64,000 nucleotides of DNA, taken from the NCBI GenBank assembly GCA_002394205.1, contig DGTC01000043.1:1-64000 (forward strand), in the 5' to 3' direction. How positions within the stretch are numbered: the first letter of the stretch is position 1; each line of letters opens with the position of its first letter. Of this stretch, positions 18,675-28,037 are shown piece by piece. This stretch comes from Lachnospira sp. UBA4346 (GTDB lineage: Bacteria > Bacillota > Clostridia > Lachnospirales > Lachnospiraceae). Both the position numbers and the translations under genes were made by a program. A model generated the notes under the pieces. It saw only the letters and a program-made list of their open reading frames with translations. It did not search any database and was not told the DNA's origin.

Positions 18675-19709
18675 ATGCAAAAGAAACCTTTGGTAATATT
18701 AACAGGACCGACTGCGGTAGGTAAAACGGCATTATCCATTGGACTTGCAAAGGCAATTCATGGTGAGATTATCAGTGCAGATTCGATGCAGGTATATCGT
18801 AAGATGAATATCGGTACGGCAAAGATTACACCGGAAGAGATGCAGGGAGTACCACATTTTCTGGTGGATGTATTAGATCCGGATGAAGCATTTGACGTTG
18901 CTTTATTTCAGAAAATGGCGAAAGAAGCGATGGAGGATATTTACAGCCGTGGAAAGATTCCGATTATTGTAGGTGGTACCGGATTCTATATTCAGGCAGT
19001 ACTATATGATATTGATTTTTCGGAAAATGCGTCAGGCGTACAAAATGGCAAAAAAAACGATTGTGAAAATAATAACGATAAAGATGCAGAGATTGTAACG
19101 GTTGAAGAAAAAAATAAACAACATACATTGCGGGAAGAATTGGCAGAATATGAAAAAATGTACGGCGCACAGGCGTTACATAAGAAGTTAGAAGAAGTGG
19201 ATGAAGAAGCGGCGAAGCAGATTCATCCGAATAATGTGAAGCGTGTCATTCGTGCGATTGAATATTTTCACGAAACAGGCAAAAAGATTTCGGAACATAA
19301 TGCAGAGCAGAAAGAAAAGGTATCACCATACAATTATGCATACTTTGTATTAAATGATGACAGACAGGTATTATATGACCGGATTGATAAGCGGGTGGAT
19401 TTGATGTTTGAACAGGGGCTTGTAGAGGAAGTGCGTTCATTGTATGACCAGGGATATACAAAGGAATTGACATCAATGCAGGCCATTGGTTACAAAGAGA
19501 TTGTAGAAGCATTTGAGACGGATCATGATTTTGAACGTGCAAAAGAACAGATTCAGTTAGATACACGTCACCTTGCGAAACGACAGCTTACATGGTTCCG
19601 ACGAGAAAAGTGCGTAGACTGGATGGATTATGCAATATATGGTCATGATAAAAAACGGATGTTAGAAGATATGATTGGGATATTAAAAGAAAGGAACATA
19701 ATAGAATGA
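18675..19709 (+). CDS. miaA: tRNA dimethylallyltransferase with internal insert
   Basis: Transfers the dimethylallyl group from DMAPP to A37 of tRNA, making the substrate of MiaB. The P-loop GPTAVGKTAL, ISADSMQVYR and the GGTGFYIQAVLYD motif are intact. It has 344 residues, roughly 30 more than usual, because of a hydrophilic Asn/Asp/Lys-rich insert at about residues 118-150. The DMAPP it needs comes from the DXP pathway begun by dxs at 54450. Its stop overlaps the next ATG by four bases. Confidence 0.95.
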   Translation: MQKKPLVILTGPTAVGKTALSIGLAKAIHGEIISADSMQVYRKMNIGTAKITPEEMQGVPHFLVDVLDPDEAFDVALFQKMAKEAMEDIYSRGKIPIIVGGTGFYIQAVLYDIDFSENASGVQNGKKNDCENNNDKDAEIVTVEEKNKQHTLREELAEYEKMYGAQALHKKLEEVDEEAAKQIHPNNVKRVIRAIEYFHETGKKISEHNAEQKEKVSPYNYAYFVLNDDRQVLYDRIDKRVDLMFEQGLVEEVRSLYDQGYTKELTSMQAIGYKEIVEAFETDHDFERAKEQIQLDTRHLAKRQLTWFRREKCVDWMDYAIYGHDKKRMLEDMIGILKERNIIE

Positions 19710-21010
19710 ATACAAGTGATATGAAGCAGATGTACTGCAAAAATATGGGAATTGATGAGAAAGTGTATGATTTTTCAGAGAAAATTTTAGAGGGGTTACA
19801 GGATCGTTTTGCAAAAATTGACAAAACAGCAGAATATAACCAATTGAAAGTGTTACAGGCGATGCAGAAGAATAAAGTTGCAGAAATGCATTTAACCGGA
19901 AGTACGGGATATGGTTATAATGATGAAGGCAGGGATACATTAGAGCAGATTTATGCAGATATTTTTCATACAGAGGCTGCGCTTGTGCGTCCACAGATTG
20001 TCTGTGGTACACATGCATTAAATGTGGCTCTTGCAGCCAATTTAAGACCGGGCGATGAGTTGTTGTCACCGGTAGGAAAGCCATATGATACGATGGATGA
20101 AATTATCGGTATTCGTCCTTCAAAGGGAAGTCTTGCAGAATATGGCATTAGCTATCGACAGGTGGATTTACTTCCTGACGGCAGCTTTGATTATGACAAT
20201 ATTGCAAAGGCAATTAACGAAAAGACAAAGTTGGTTACAATTCAGCGTTCAAAAGGATATGCACAAAGACCTACATTATCGGTAGCACGTATTGGAGAGT
20301 TAATCGCATTTGTTAAAAAGATTAAGCCGGAAGTCATCTGTATGGTTGATAACTGCTATGGAGAATTTGTAGAACTTGCAGAACCAAGTGATGTTGGGGC
20401 AGATATGGTGGTTGGTTCACTGATTAAGAATCCGGGCGGCGGTCTTGCACCTTGCGGCGGTTATATTGCTGGTACAAAAGAATGTGTAGAACAGGCGGCA
20501 TACAGATTATCTTCGCCGGGACTGGGTAAGGAAGTTGGTGCTACATTAGGAATTAATCAGTCATTTTATCAGGGATTATTCTTAGCACCAACAGTTGTTG
20601 CAGGTGCATTAAAGGGCGCTATTTTTGCAGCAAATGTATATGAAAAATTAGGCTTCAAAGTAATTCCAAACAGTACAGAAAGCAGACATGATATCATCCA
20701 GTCAGTAGAATTAGGAACGCCGGAAGGACTTATTGCATTTTGTAAGGGAATTCAGGCGGCAGCACCGGTAGACAGTTATGTAACACCGGAGCCATGGGCA
20801 ATGCCGGGATATGACTCAGATGTTATTATGGCAGCAGGTGCATTTGTACAGGGTTCTTCCATTGAATTGAGTGCAGATGGCCCATTGAAAGCACCTTATG
20901 CTGCATATTTCCAGGGTGGACTGACATGGTATCATGCAAAATATGGAATTATGATGAGTATGCAGCAGATGTATGAAAAAGGATTGCTTACAATTCCGGA
21001 AAAGTTGTAA
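19706..21010 (+). CDS. Methionine gamma-lyase-like PLP protein (YnbB/aluminium resistance family)
   Basis: A 434-residue fold-type I PLP enzyme of the Met_gamma_lyase family, known from B. subtilis YnbB and often annotated as aluminium resistance protein. Visible motifs include VRPQIVCGTHAL, MVDNCYGEFVE and SLIKNPGGGLAPCGGY, whose lysine is the expected PLP anchor. The true substrate is unproven. It overlaps miaA by four bases (ATGA), the usual clostridial order miaB-mutS-mutL-miaA-ynbB. Confidence 0.88.
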   Translation: MNTSDMKQMYCKNMGIDEKVYDFSEKILEGLQDRFAKIDKTAEYNQLKVLQAMQKNKVAEMHLTGSTGYGYNDEGRDTLEQIYADIFHTEAALVRPQIVCGTHALNVALAANLRPGDELLSPVGKPYDTMDEIIGIRPSKGSLAEYGISYRQVDLLPDGSFDYDNIAKAINEKTKLVTIQRSKGYAQRPTLSVARIGELIAFVKKIKPEVICMVDNCYGEFVELAEPSDVGADMVVGSLIKNPGGGLAPCGGYIAGTKECVEQAAYRLSSPGLGKEVGATLGINQSFYQGLFLAPTVVAGALKGAIFAANVYEKLGFKVIPNSTESRHDIIQSVELGTPEGLIAFCKGIQAAAPVDSYVTPEPWAMPGYDSDVIMAAGAFVQGSSIELSADGPLKAPYAAYFQGGLTWYHAKYGIMMSMQQMYEKGLLTIPEKL

Positions 21011-21048
21011 ATCAAAATAAAAAGGTTGTATACAAGATATTACATTTG

Positions 21049-21057
21049 TGTTATAAT
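21049..21057 (+). promoter_or_regulatory. Extended -10 promoter ahead of radC
   Basis: TG-T-TATAAT with TATAAT at 21052-21057; a TTGTAT at 21026 is a poor, over-spaced -35. The resulting 5' leader of about 175 bases contains a 9-bp inverted repeat, TTTATTCTT (21067-21075) with AAGAATAAA (21102-21110), and a CGTCC/GGACG pair around the radC ribosome site. Confidence 0.5.
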
Positions 21058-21237
21058 TTAATGTGGTTTATTCTTTTGGGATTTTTGTATGGATTTCCGG
21101 GAAGAATAAAAAGTATATGTGGTTACATTTGCGATACGGGAAATAAAGAGGTGCAATTTGTGTTATTGGCGTGATGCAGATTGCTATATATTTCCAGCAG
21201 ATGAAAGAAGCGTCCGTCTGTCAGAAGGGACGTAAGA

Positions 21238-21942
21238 ATGATAAACAAGAACAAATGTATTAGCAATGATAGTGGGGTAAAGGATTTAAGACCTTATGAA
21301 AAGTGTACAAAATTCGGACCGGTGTATTTAACAGATGAGGAATTGCTTGCTGTTATTTTAAGAACAGGAACGAATGGAATGGATTCAACACAATTATCGG
21401 CAATGATACTTGAAACGACACATTGTACAGACAGATTATTGGATTTGGCACAGGTTTCCTTGAATCAGTTTATGCAGATAAAAGGTGTCGGCGTAGTCAA
21501 AGCAATTCAGATTCAATGTATCTGCGAACTGGCAAAACGAATGGCAAAACAACAGCTTTCAGAACGAATGGATTTTTCTTCGCCGGAAGCAATTGCATCA
21601 TACTATATGCAGGATATGAGATGTCTGGATAAGGAGCACATGCTGTTGGTTATGCTAGACAGCAAGTGCCGTTTAATACATGACAGCGTTTTGTCAATAG
21701 GTACAGTCAATGCTTCACTGGTTACACCAAGGGAGGTATTTGCAGAGGCTTTGAAATTTGGAGCGGTGTCAGTTGTATTGTTACACAATCATCCGAGTGG
21801 CGATGCAACGCCGAGCAGAAATGATGTTGCAGTTACGCAAAGAATTTTAGAAGCCGGGAATGTGCTTGGAATTCCATTGGTAGATCATCTGATCATTGGA
21901 GATAATACATATACGAGTTTGAGAGAAAAAGAATTTATATAA
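21238..21942 (+). CDS. radC: RadC/YsxA-family JAB1-MPN domain protein
   Basis: A 234-residue protein with an N-terminal helix-hairpin-helix region (SLNQFMQIKGVGVVKAIQI) and a C-terminal JAMM/MPN metalloprotease-like domain with LLHNHPSGDATPSRNDV and VDHLIIGD. The historic radiation-repair role is unproven; in Bacillus it also precedes mreBCD, as here. The ATG at 21238 gives the standard N-terminus (LRPYEKCTKFGPVYLTDEEL). mreB starts 17 bases downstream. Confidence 0.93.
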   Translation: MINKNKCISNDSGVKDLRPYEKCTKFGPVYLTDEELLAVILRTGTNGMDSTQLSAMILETTHCTDRLLDLAQVSLNQFMQIKGVGVVKAIQIQCICELAKRMAKQQLSERMDFSSPEAIASYYMQDMRCLDKEHMLLVMLDSKCRLIHDSVLSIGTVNASLVTPREVFAEALKFGAVSVVLLHNHPSGDATPSRNDVAVTQRILEAGNVLGIPLVDHLIIGDNTYTSLREKEFI

Positions 21943-21959
21943 GGGAAAGGAGCCCAAAG

Positions 21960-22982
21960 ATGGCACAGAATATTTACGGGGTAGATATTGGTACAAGCAA
22001 CTTTAAAATGTGTTGCAACGAGAAAGATAAAATTTTAAATGAAAAGAACATTATTGCAATTGCAAACAAAAATGATGTATTGGCAATTGGGGATGAAGCA
22101 TATGAGATGTATGAAAAGGCACCAGAGAATATTGAAGTATCATTTCCGGTAAAATATGGTGTAATTGCAGACATTGAACATATGCAGACATTGCTTCTTG
22201 GGTTCTTTAATAAGATTAATGAAAGCAAAAAGTTTACAGGAAACACAGATTTCTATATTGCTGTACCGACAGATGTTACAGAGGTAGAAAAGAGAGCGTT
22301 TTATGAACTTGTTGCAGAATCAAAAGTAAAGGCAAAGAATATCTACATCGTGGATAAGCCGGTTGCAGATGCGATTGGTGCGGGACTTGATGTAACAAAA
22401 TCTAAAGGTATTATGGTAGTTAATATTGGTGCAGAGACAACAGAAATTTCTGTTCTCTCACTTGGTGGTATTGTTATCAGCAAGTCTGTTAAAATTGGCG
22501 GTAATAAGTTAGACGACAGCATTATCAGTATGGTTCGTAAAGAGTACAACCTCATTATCGGCAGCAAGACAGCAGAAGGTTTAAAGAAGGAACTTGGCAG
22601 TGCAGTTCAGGCGGAGGAAAGATTTGCACCTGGATTTGGCAGAAACGTTCTCTCAGGACTTCCTGTCAGTGTTGATATTTCATCGAATGTTATTTATTCA
22701 GCCGTTACAGATCCATTACATTCTATTATGGATTCCATCAAAGTAATTTTAGAGCGTACACCACCAGAACTTGCAGCCGATATTATCAAGGATGGTATTT
22801 ATGTAACCGGTGGCACTTCAAATATCAGTAACTTAGAGAAGTTTATTAACAGAGAAACAAATCTAAACGTAAATATTGTTGAAAATCCAGCTGAGAGTGT
22901 TGTAAGAGGTTTGATTGATGTTGTAAATAAGCCGGAATTTGCAAAGATTCCATACACTCCACAGGATAAAAAATATGAATAG
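21960..22982 (+). CDS. mreB: Rod shape-determining protein MreB
   Basis: A 340-residue bacterial actin that organises lateral-wall peptidoglycan synthesis on the inner face of the membrane. Actin-fold ATP-binding motifs are GVDIGTSNFKM (phosphate 1), VVNIGAETTEISVLSLGG (phosphate 2) and GIYVTGGTSNI (adenosine). The N-terminal third is divergent from Bacillus MreB (extra cysteines and charged residues near residue 15-25). GAAAGGAG precedes the ATG. It begins the mreBCD-PBP2-minCDE-rodA run. Confidence 0.95.
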   Translation: MAQNIYGVDIGTSNFKMCCNEKDKILNEKNIIAIANKNDVLAIGDEAYEMYEKAPENIEVSFPVKYGVIADIEHMQTLLLGFFNKINESKKFTGNTDFYIAVPTDVTEVEKRAFYELVAESKVKAKNIYIVDKPVADAIGAGLDVTKSKGIMVVNIGAETTEISVLSLGGIVISKSVKIGGNKLDDSIISMVRKEYNLIIGSKTAEGLKKELGSAVQAEERFAPGFGRNVLSGLPVSVDISSNVIYSAVTDPLHSIMDSIKVILERTPPELAADIIKDGIYVTGGTSNISNLEKFINRETNLNVNIVENPAESVVRGLIDVVNKPEFAKIPYTPQDKKYE

Positions 22983-22996
22983 GATCTGATGCGATT

Positions 22997-23842
22997 ATGA
23001 AGAAAAAGTTATCTTCCGTTTTAAGTTCAAAGATCATACTGATATTATGTGTGATGTTGTGTGCGGTTTTTATTGGCGTAAGTTTCTTTACAGACAAGCT
23101 GACTACGCCTTTACGAAATGCCATTTCAACAGTGGTAATTCCTGTACAGAAAGGAATGAATTATGTTGGGCTGCTTGTGGCGGATCGATATGATACGCTG
23201 CAGGAAATACGTACAGTTTTAGAGGAAAATGAAGATTTAAAAGAACAGGTGGATACACTTACAGAGGAAAATAACCAACTAAAACAGGATACATATGAAC
23301 TTGCCAGATTGCGTACATTGTATGAACTTGATGAAAAATATCCGGAATATAGTAAGGTTGCGGCAAGGGTAATTGGTACTACAACAGATAATTGGTTTCG
23401 TACATTTACGGTTGATAAAGGCAGTGAAGAAGGCATAGAAGTTGATATGAATGTCATGGCAGATGGCGGTTTAGTCGGTGTTGTGACAGATGTTGGCCCA
23501 CATTATGCGACTGTCAAGACTGTTATTGAGGATGGAAGTTATATCAGTGGTATGTTGATTGATACAGGAGACGTATGCTCTGTCAAGGGTGATATTAAGT
23601 TGATGGATTCAGGTTTGGTTCGTCTTCAGTATTTTAAGAAAGATGTAGTGGTGCGAAATGGTGACAAGATTGTTACATCAAATATCAGTGATAAGTTTCT
23701 TCCGGGGATTCTGATTGGTTACGTAAAGGATGTTACGAATGATTCAAACAATCTGACACAGTCAGGATACCTTGTTCCGGCAGTTGATTTTCAGCATCTT
23801 CAGGAAGTACTTATTATTCAGAAGAAGAAACAAAATTCATAA
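22997..23842 (+). CDS. mreC: Cell shape-determining protein MreC
   Basis: A 281-residue bitopic membrane protein of the elongasome. It has a short cytosolic N-terminus, one transmembrane helix at about residues 12-30, a coiled coil at about 70-110 (LEENEDLKEQVDTLTEENNQ) and the beta-rich periplasmic-side domain with VIGTTTDNWFRTFTVDKGSEEGI. It scaffolds PBP2 and MreD. It sits 14 bases after mreB. Confidence 0.95.
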   Translation: MKKKLSSVLSSKIILILCVMLCAVFIGVSFFTDKLTTPLRNAISTVVIPVQKGMNYVGLLVADRYDTLQEIRTVLEENEDLKEQVDTLTEENNQLKQDTYELARLRTLYELDEKYPEYSKVAARVIGTTTDNWFRTFTVDKGSEEGIEVDMNVMADGGLVGVVTDVGPHYATVKTVIEDGSYISGMLIDTGDVCSVKGDIKLMDSGLVRLQYFKKDVVVRNGDKIVTSNISDKFLPGILIGYVKDVTNDSNNLTQSGYLVPAVDFQHLQEVLIIQKKKQNS

Positions 23843-23865
23843 ATCGGTAAGAAAGGCATCTTAAT

Positions 23866-24384
23866 ATGAAAAGAAAAGTCGGAGAACTTATTTTGATTTT
23901 ATTCTTATATCTGATTCAGGTTACATTTGGTAGAAATATTGCAATAGGAAGTATTATGCCGAATCTGTTAATTATTCTTCCGGTTTTGTTTGGATTTCTT
24001 CAGGGAAAGAACGAGGGAATGTTTATTGGATTTTGTGCAGGCTTGTTATATGATTTGTACTTCTCAAACTTGATTGGCGTGACAGCAATGGTATTTGTTT
24101 TTGCAGGATATTTTGCAGGTGTGTTTTATCAAAAGTATGAGGAAACAGAAGCGTTGATTCCGTTGGCATTACTTATGGTTTCTGATTTTTGCTTTGAATT
24201 TATTTCATATATTGGAAACTTTTTGCTGCACAATAAATTAGATGTACTTTATTTTATTTCCAGATTTATTCTTCCGGAAATTGTCTATACACTGTTTGTA
24301 GCAGTAATTATGTATAAACCAATTGCATTTCTGAATAAAAGACTTGAGCGTAAAGATAAAAGGAGATTGAGTGAGATTGATTAG
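23866..24384 (+). CDS. mreD: Rod shape-determining membrane protein MreD
   Basis: A 172-residue polytopic membrane protein with about five hydrophobic helices and the family stretch MPNLLIILPVLFGFLQGKNEGMFIGFCAGLLYDL. It is the third elongasome component. Its last 14 bases overlap the GTG start of the PBP2 gene. Confidence 0.9.
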   Translation: MKRKVGELILILFLYLIQVTFGRNIAIGSIMPNLLIILPVLFGFLQGKNEGMFIGFCAGLLYDLYFSNLIGVTAMVFVFAGYFAGVFYQKYEETEALIPLALLMVSDFCFEFISYIGNFLLHNKLDVLYFISRFILPEIVYTLFVAVIMYKPIAFLNKRLERKDKRRLSEID

Positions 24385-27163
24385 GGATTTTTTTGATTAT
24401 ATTTTAAGTTTACTAAAGTCAAGAATTATGCCATTGGTGTGCGTATTTGTGATTTTATTATCCGTTATTGTACACCGGATATTTTCACTACAGATAATTA
24501 ACGGAGAATCGTATGTTACGGATTTAACAGCTTCCGTAGAAAAGACAACAAGTGTAGCTGCTACAAGGGGTCGTATATATGACCGAAATGGGGTATTACT
24601 AGCTTATAATGATTTGGCATTTTCAGTTCAAATCAGCGATAGTGGTACTTATAAGGATAATGCAGAAAAGAATAATGTGTTGAATGAAGTGATTGACTCG
24701 ACATTGCGAATTATTGAAGAAAAAGGCGATAGTTATGTCAATGATTTGCAGATTGAATACACGGAGCAGGGGGGATATCATTATACAATTTCGGGAAATG
24801 CATTGCTTCGATTTCTGCGTGATACGTATGGAACACGTTCTATCAGTGAATTGACGGATGAACAGAAAAATGCGTCTGCCGAACAGTTGGTTGATTTTTT
24901 GTGTAACCGTTATGGTATTGATAAGTCGAAGTATTCCATTGCACATATTTTAGAGATTATTAATTTGAGAAGATATATGCAGGCAAATTCTTATAACAGA
25001 TATATGTCATTTGTGATTGCAAATGAAGTATCAGATGAGACGGTTGCCGCTATTCTTGAAAATTCGGATCGTTTAGTAGGTGTAACGGTAGAAGAACAGT
25101 ATATTCGTCGATATGTAGATAGTGTATATTGTTCACAAGTGTTAGGATATACCGGTACCGTATCCGTGAGCGAGCTTGAGGACTTGCAGGCAGATGATGA
25201 ATCGTATGAAGCAAATGATGTTGTAGGTAAAACAGGTATTGAAAAGAGTCTTGAATCAGAGCTTGCAGGAGAAAAAGGTTCTAAAAAAGTATATGTAGAT
25301 ACAGTAGGACGTATAACGCAGGTATTAGAGGAAACAGATTCAAAAGCGGGAAATGATGTTTATTTAACAATTGATGTGAATTTGCAAAAGAAGATTTATA
25401 AAGCAATCGAAGATCAGGTTGTCGCTTTGCTTCTTGAAAATTTCAGACCAAGTGATTCGGAACGATATGCGTATAATTCGTCCGGTGTAATTTCACATGT
25501 TTATATACCGATGAATGATGCGTACTTTGCACTGATTGACAATAATATCGTCTCTATGGATAAAATTGCAGAAGCAAAAACATCAAACGAAGAAAATGTT
25601 TATAATGCATTTTTAGGACGACAGAGTGATGTTATGCGTTGGGTGGAATCTGAATTGTTGGATGGCTCGACAGAATATGGTGCACTTTCGACAGAACAAC
25701 AGGCGTATATTTGGTATATTTATCAAATGCTGCGGGATAATTCCGTCTTGAATAAAGATAGTATTGATACGAGTGACACTGTATATAAGGAGTGGACGGA
25801 GGGAAATTCTGTTTCAATGACACAGCTCTTAGAACAGGCAATTTCTCAGAACTGGATAGACATGACGGTACTTACACAACAGCAGTACTCAAGTCTTCAG
25901 GAATCCTATAATCTGTTGGTTGGATATATTTTAGATGTATTAAAAACGGATGAGAGTTTTTATAAGAAAATTTATGAATATATGATTCGTTCAGGTGTCA
26001 TATCAGGTAATCAGGTATGTACATTGCTGTACGATCAGGGTGTATTAGAAGATGATGCCACATATTCAGCATTGCGTTCCGGCGCAATGTCAGCATATAA
26101 TTTTATGTTTGGAGCTGTGGCAGACAGAACAATAACGCCGGCGCAGTTGGCATTAAAACCGTGTTCAGGTTCTTGTGTCGTAACAGATCCTAACAATGGG
26201 GACATATTAGCATTGGTTAGTTATCCAAGTTATGATAATAATAAATTTTCCGGTTATGTAGATTCGGATTATTATAAAAAACTTAGTAACGATAAATCTA
26301 AGCCGTTGTTGAATTGGGCAACACAGTCACAATCGGCACCGGGTTCCATTTATAAAATTGCAACAGCAATTGCCGGACTTGATACAGGTGTTATTAATTC
26401 TGGTACAACATTCTATTGTGGTGGTGTATTTGACAGAATTAGTCCTCCATTGAAGTGTTGGAATCTTGCAGGACATGGAAATGATAACGTGTCTACGGCA
26501 CTTAGGGATTCTTGTAATGTATTCTTTGCAAATGTAGGTTGGAATCTTGCATGCAGTAAAGATGGGACATATGATAGTTCCTATGGAACGACAATTATGA
26601 GAAAGTATGCTGAAGAGTTGGGACTTGCGACACCATCAGGAATTGAAATTGATGAAAAGGCCCCACATTCTTCAAATGTATATGCGTATGCTTCTGCCAT
26701 CGGACAGGGAACACATCAGTACAGTTGCGTCAATTTGGCAAGATATGTTACAACAGTTGCAAATTCAGGAACATGTTACAATCTGACATTGGTTGATAAA
26801 ATAACAGATTCTGAAGGAAATTTAATTCGAAAAAATCATGCGGAAGTAAGCAATACGGTGGAAATTGGACAATCAGTATGGAACGATGTACATTACGGCT
26901 TACAGCTCGCAGGGCAGTCATATTCTGTTATTAATACACTTCCATATAAGATTGCAGCTAAGACAGGTACGGCTCAGGAACGTACAACAGAACCTGACCA
27001 TGCAACAATCGTAAGTTATGCACCGTATGATAATCCAGAAGTTGCAGTAGCAATTATGTTGCCAAATGGATATTCTTCATCAAGTACGATTTTAACTGCG
27101 GCAGATATATATAGAATTTATTATGGCGCGGATGAAGAAGCAACAACACAAAATAACAATTAA
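24371..27163 (+). CDS. mrdA: Penicillin-binding protein 2 (elongation transpeptidase), long form
   Basis: A class B PBP of 930 residues. One N-terminal membrane anchor (about residues 20-42) precedes the dimerisation domain with RGRIYDRNGVLLAYN. The transpeptidase motifs are S659-I-Y-K662, S714-C-N716 and K864-T-G866. Typical PBP2 is 600-720 residues; the excess is a mostly helical, acidic insert of roughly residues 352-595 between the pedestal and catalytic domains. The GTG at 24371 follows AGGAG (24361-24365). Its position after mreD and before min/rodA marks it as the rod-system transpeptidase paired with the downstream RodA. Confidence 0.93.
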   Translation: MRLIRDFFDYILSLLKSRIMPLVCVFVILLSVIVHRIFSLQIINGESYVTDLTASVEKTTSVAATRGRIYDRNGVLLAYNDLAFSVQISDSGTYKDNAEKNNVLNEVIDSTLRIIEEKGDSYVNDLQIEYTEQGGYHYTISGNALLRFLRDTYGTRSISELTDEQKNASAEQLVDFLCNRYGIDKSKYSIAHILEIINLRRYMQANSYNRYMSFVIANEVSDETVAAILENSDRLVGVTVEEQYIRRYVDSVYCSQVLGYTGTVSVSELEDLQADDESYEANDVVGKTGIEKSLESELAGEKGSKKVYVDTVGRITQVLEETDSKAGNDVYLTIDVNLQKKIYKAIEDQVVALLLENFRPSDSERYAYNSSGVISHVYIPMNDAYFALIDNNIVSMDKIAEAKTSNEENVYNAFLGRQSDVMRWVESELLDGSTEYGALSTEQQAYIWYIYQMLRDNSVLNKDSIDTSDTVYKEWTEGNSVSMTQLLEQAISQNWIDMTVLTQQQYSSLQESYNLLVGYILDVLKTDESFYKKIYEYMIRSGVISGNQVCTLLYDQGVLEDDATYSALRSGAMSAYNFMFGAVADRTITPAQLALKPCSGSCVVTDPNNGDILALVSYPSYDNNKFSGYVDSDYYKKLSNDKSKPLLNWATQSQSAPGSIYKIATAIAGLDTGVINSGTTFYCGGVFDRISPPLKCWNLAGHGNDNVSTALRDSCNVFFANVGWNLACSKDGTYDSSYGTTIMRKYAEELGLATPSGIEIDEKAPHSSNVYAYASAIGQGTHQYSCVNLARYVTTVANSGTCYNLTLVDKITDSEGNLIRKNHAEVSNTVEIGQSVWNDVHYGLQLAGQSYSVINTLPYKIAAKTGTAQERTTEPDHATIVSYAPYDNPEVAVAIMLPNGYSSSSTILTAADIYRIYYGADEEATTQNNN

Positions 27164-27181
27164 ATAATGAGGTAAGAGGAA

Positions 27182-27949
27182 ATGGAAAATTCAATTGTTA
27201 TCAAAGGAAATAAGAATGGAATTGTAATCGTAGTTCCGGAAAATGTTGATTTTGTACAAATTAAAAGTCTCGTTCGCAGCAAGTTTATCGAGTCGGCAAA
27301 GTTTTTTGGAAATGCAACGATGGCACTGGGTTTTGAAGGGCAATCGTTTACAACACAGCAGCAACAAGAAATTGCAGATATAATCATGGAAGTTTCAGAT
27401 CTTCATATTGTATGTCTAATAGATGATGATTCAGAACGGGAGGCGTATTTTGGACAGGTTGTGCAGCAGGCAATGCAGCCACAGGCGGTTTCAGCACCAA
27501 ATGTTGCGGAACAGGTACAGATGATGTCAAGTGAAATGCTATCAGATGCGATTATGCAGGATGATTTAAAAGAAGGATTGTATTATAAAGGAACATTACG
27601 TTCCGGACAGTCTATTTGTGCAGATGGAAGCGTTATTGTGTTAGGAGATATTAATCCCGGTGGAAGAATTGTTGCAAAGGGCAGCGTTATTGTATTAGGC
27701 AGTCTTAAAGGAAATGCGAATGCAGGTGCAGATGGAAATGAACATGCATTTGTTGTGGCACTTGATATGGATCCGATGCAGATAAAAATCGGAGACGTTA
27801 TTGCAAGAAGTTCTGACAGTACGCCAAGAAAGCGATTAAAGAAGAGTGCAAAGGTTATTCAGCCGAAGATTGCATTTGTAGAAGATGGCAATATTTATAT
27901 TGAAGATTTAGAGCAGAATGTAATTGATGATATTCGTTTTGCAGACTGA
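27182..27949 (+). CDS. minC: Septum site-determining protein MinC
   Basis: A 255-residue inhibitor of FtsZ assembly. The N-terminal domain (residues 1-85) is of the SpoIIAA-like fold seen in MinC_N, then a Gln-rich linker, then the C-terminal right-handed beta-helix with RSGQSICADGSVIVLGDINPGG and GSVIVLGSLKGNANAG that dimerises and binds MinD. GAGG lies before the ATG. minD follows with its own promoter. Confidence 0.94.
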   Translation: MENSIVIKGNKNGIVIVVPENVDFVQIKSLVRSKFIESAKFFGNATMALGFEGQSFTTQQQQEIADIIMEVSDLHIVCLIDDDSEREAYFGQVVQQAMQPQAVSAPNVAEQVQMMSSEMLSDAIMQDDLKEGLYYKGTLRSGQSICADGSVIVLGDINPGGRIVAKGSVIVLGSLKGNANAGADGNEHAFVVALDMDPMQIKIGDVIARSSDSTPRKRLKKSAKVIQPKIAFVEDGNIYIEDLEQNVIDDIRFAD

Positions 27950-27974
27950 TTTTAGAATAATTTTATAAAAAGTA

Positions 27975-28003
27975 TTGATTTCATTAAAAAAATCTCGCAT
28001 AAT
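27975..28003 (+). promoter_or_regulatory. Promoter for minDE
   Basis: TTGATT at 27975-27980 and CATAAT at 27998-28003 with a 17-base spacer, about 35 bases before the minD ATG. It would let minD, minE and rodA be transcribed apart from mreBCD-minC. Confidence 0.65.
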
Positions 28004-28037
28004 GGAAGAAATGCGATAGGGTTCAGGAGGAAAGAAA

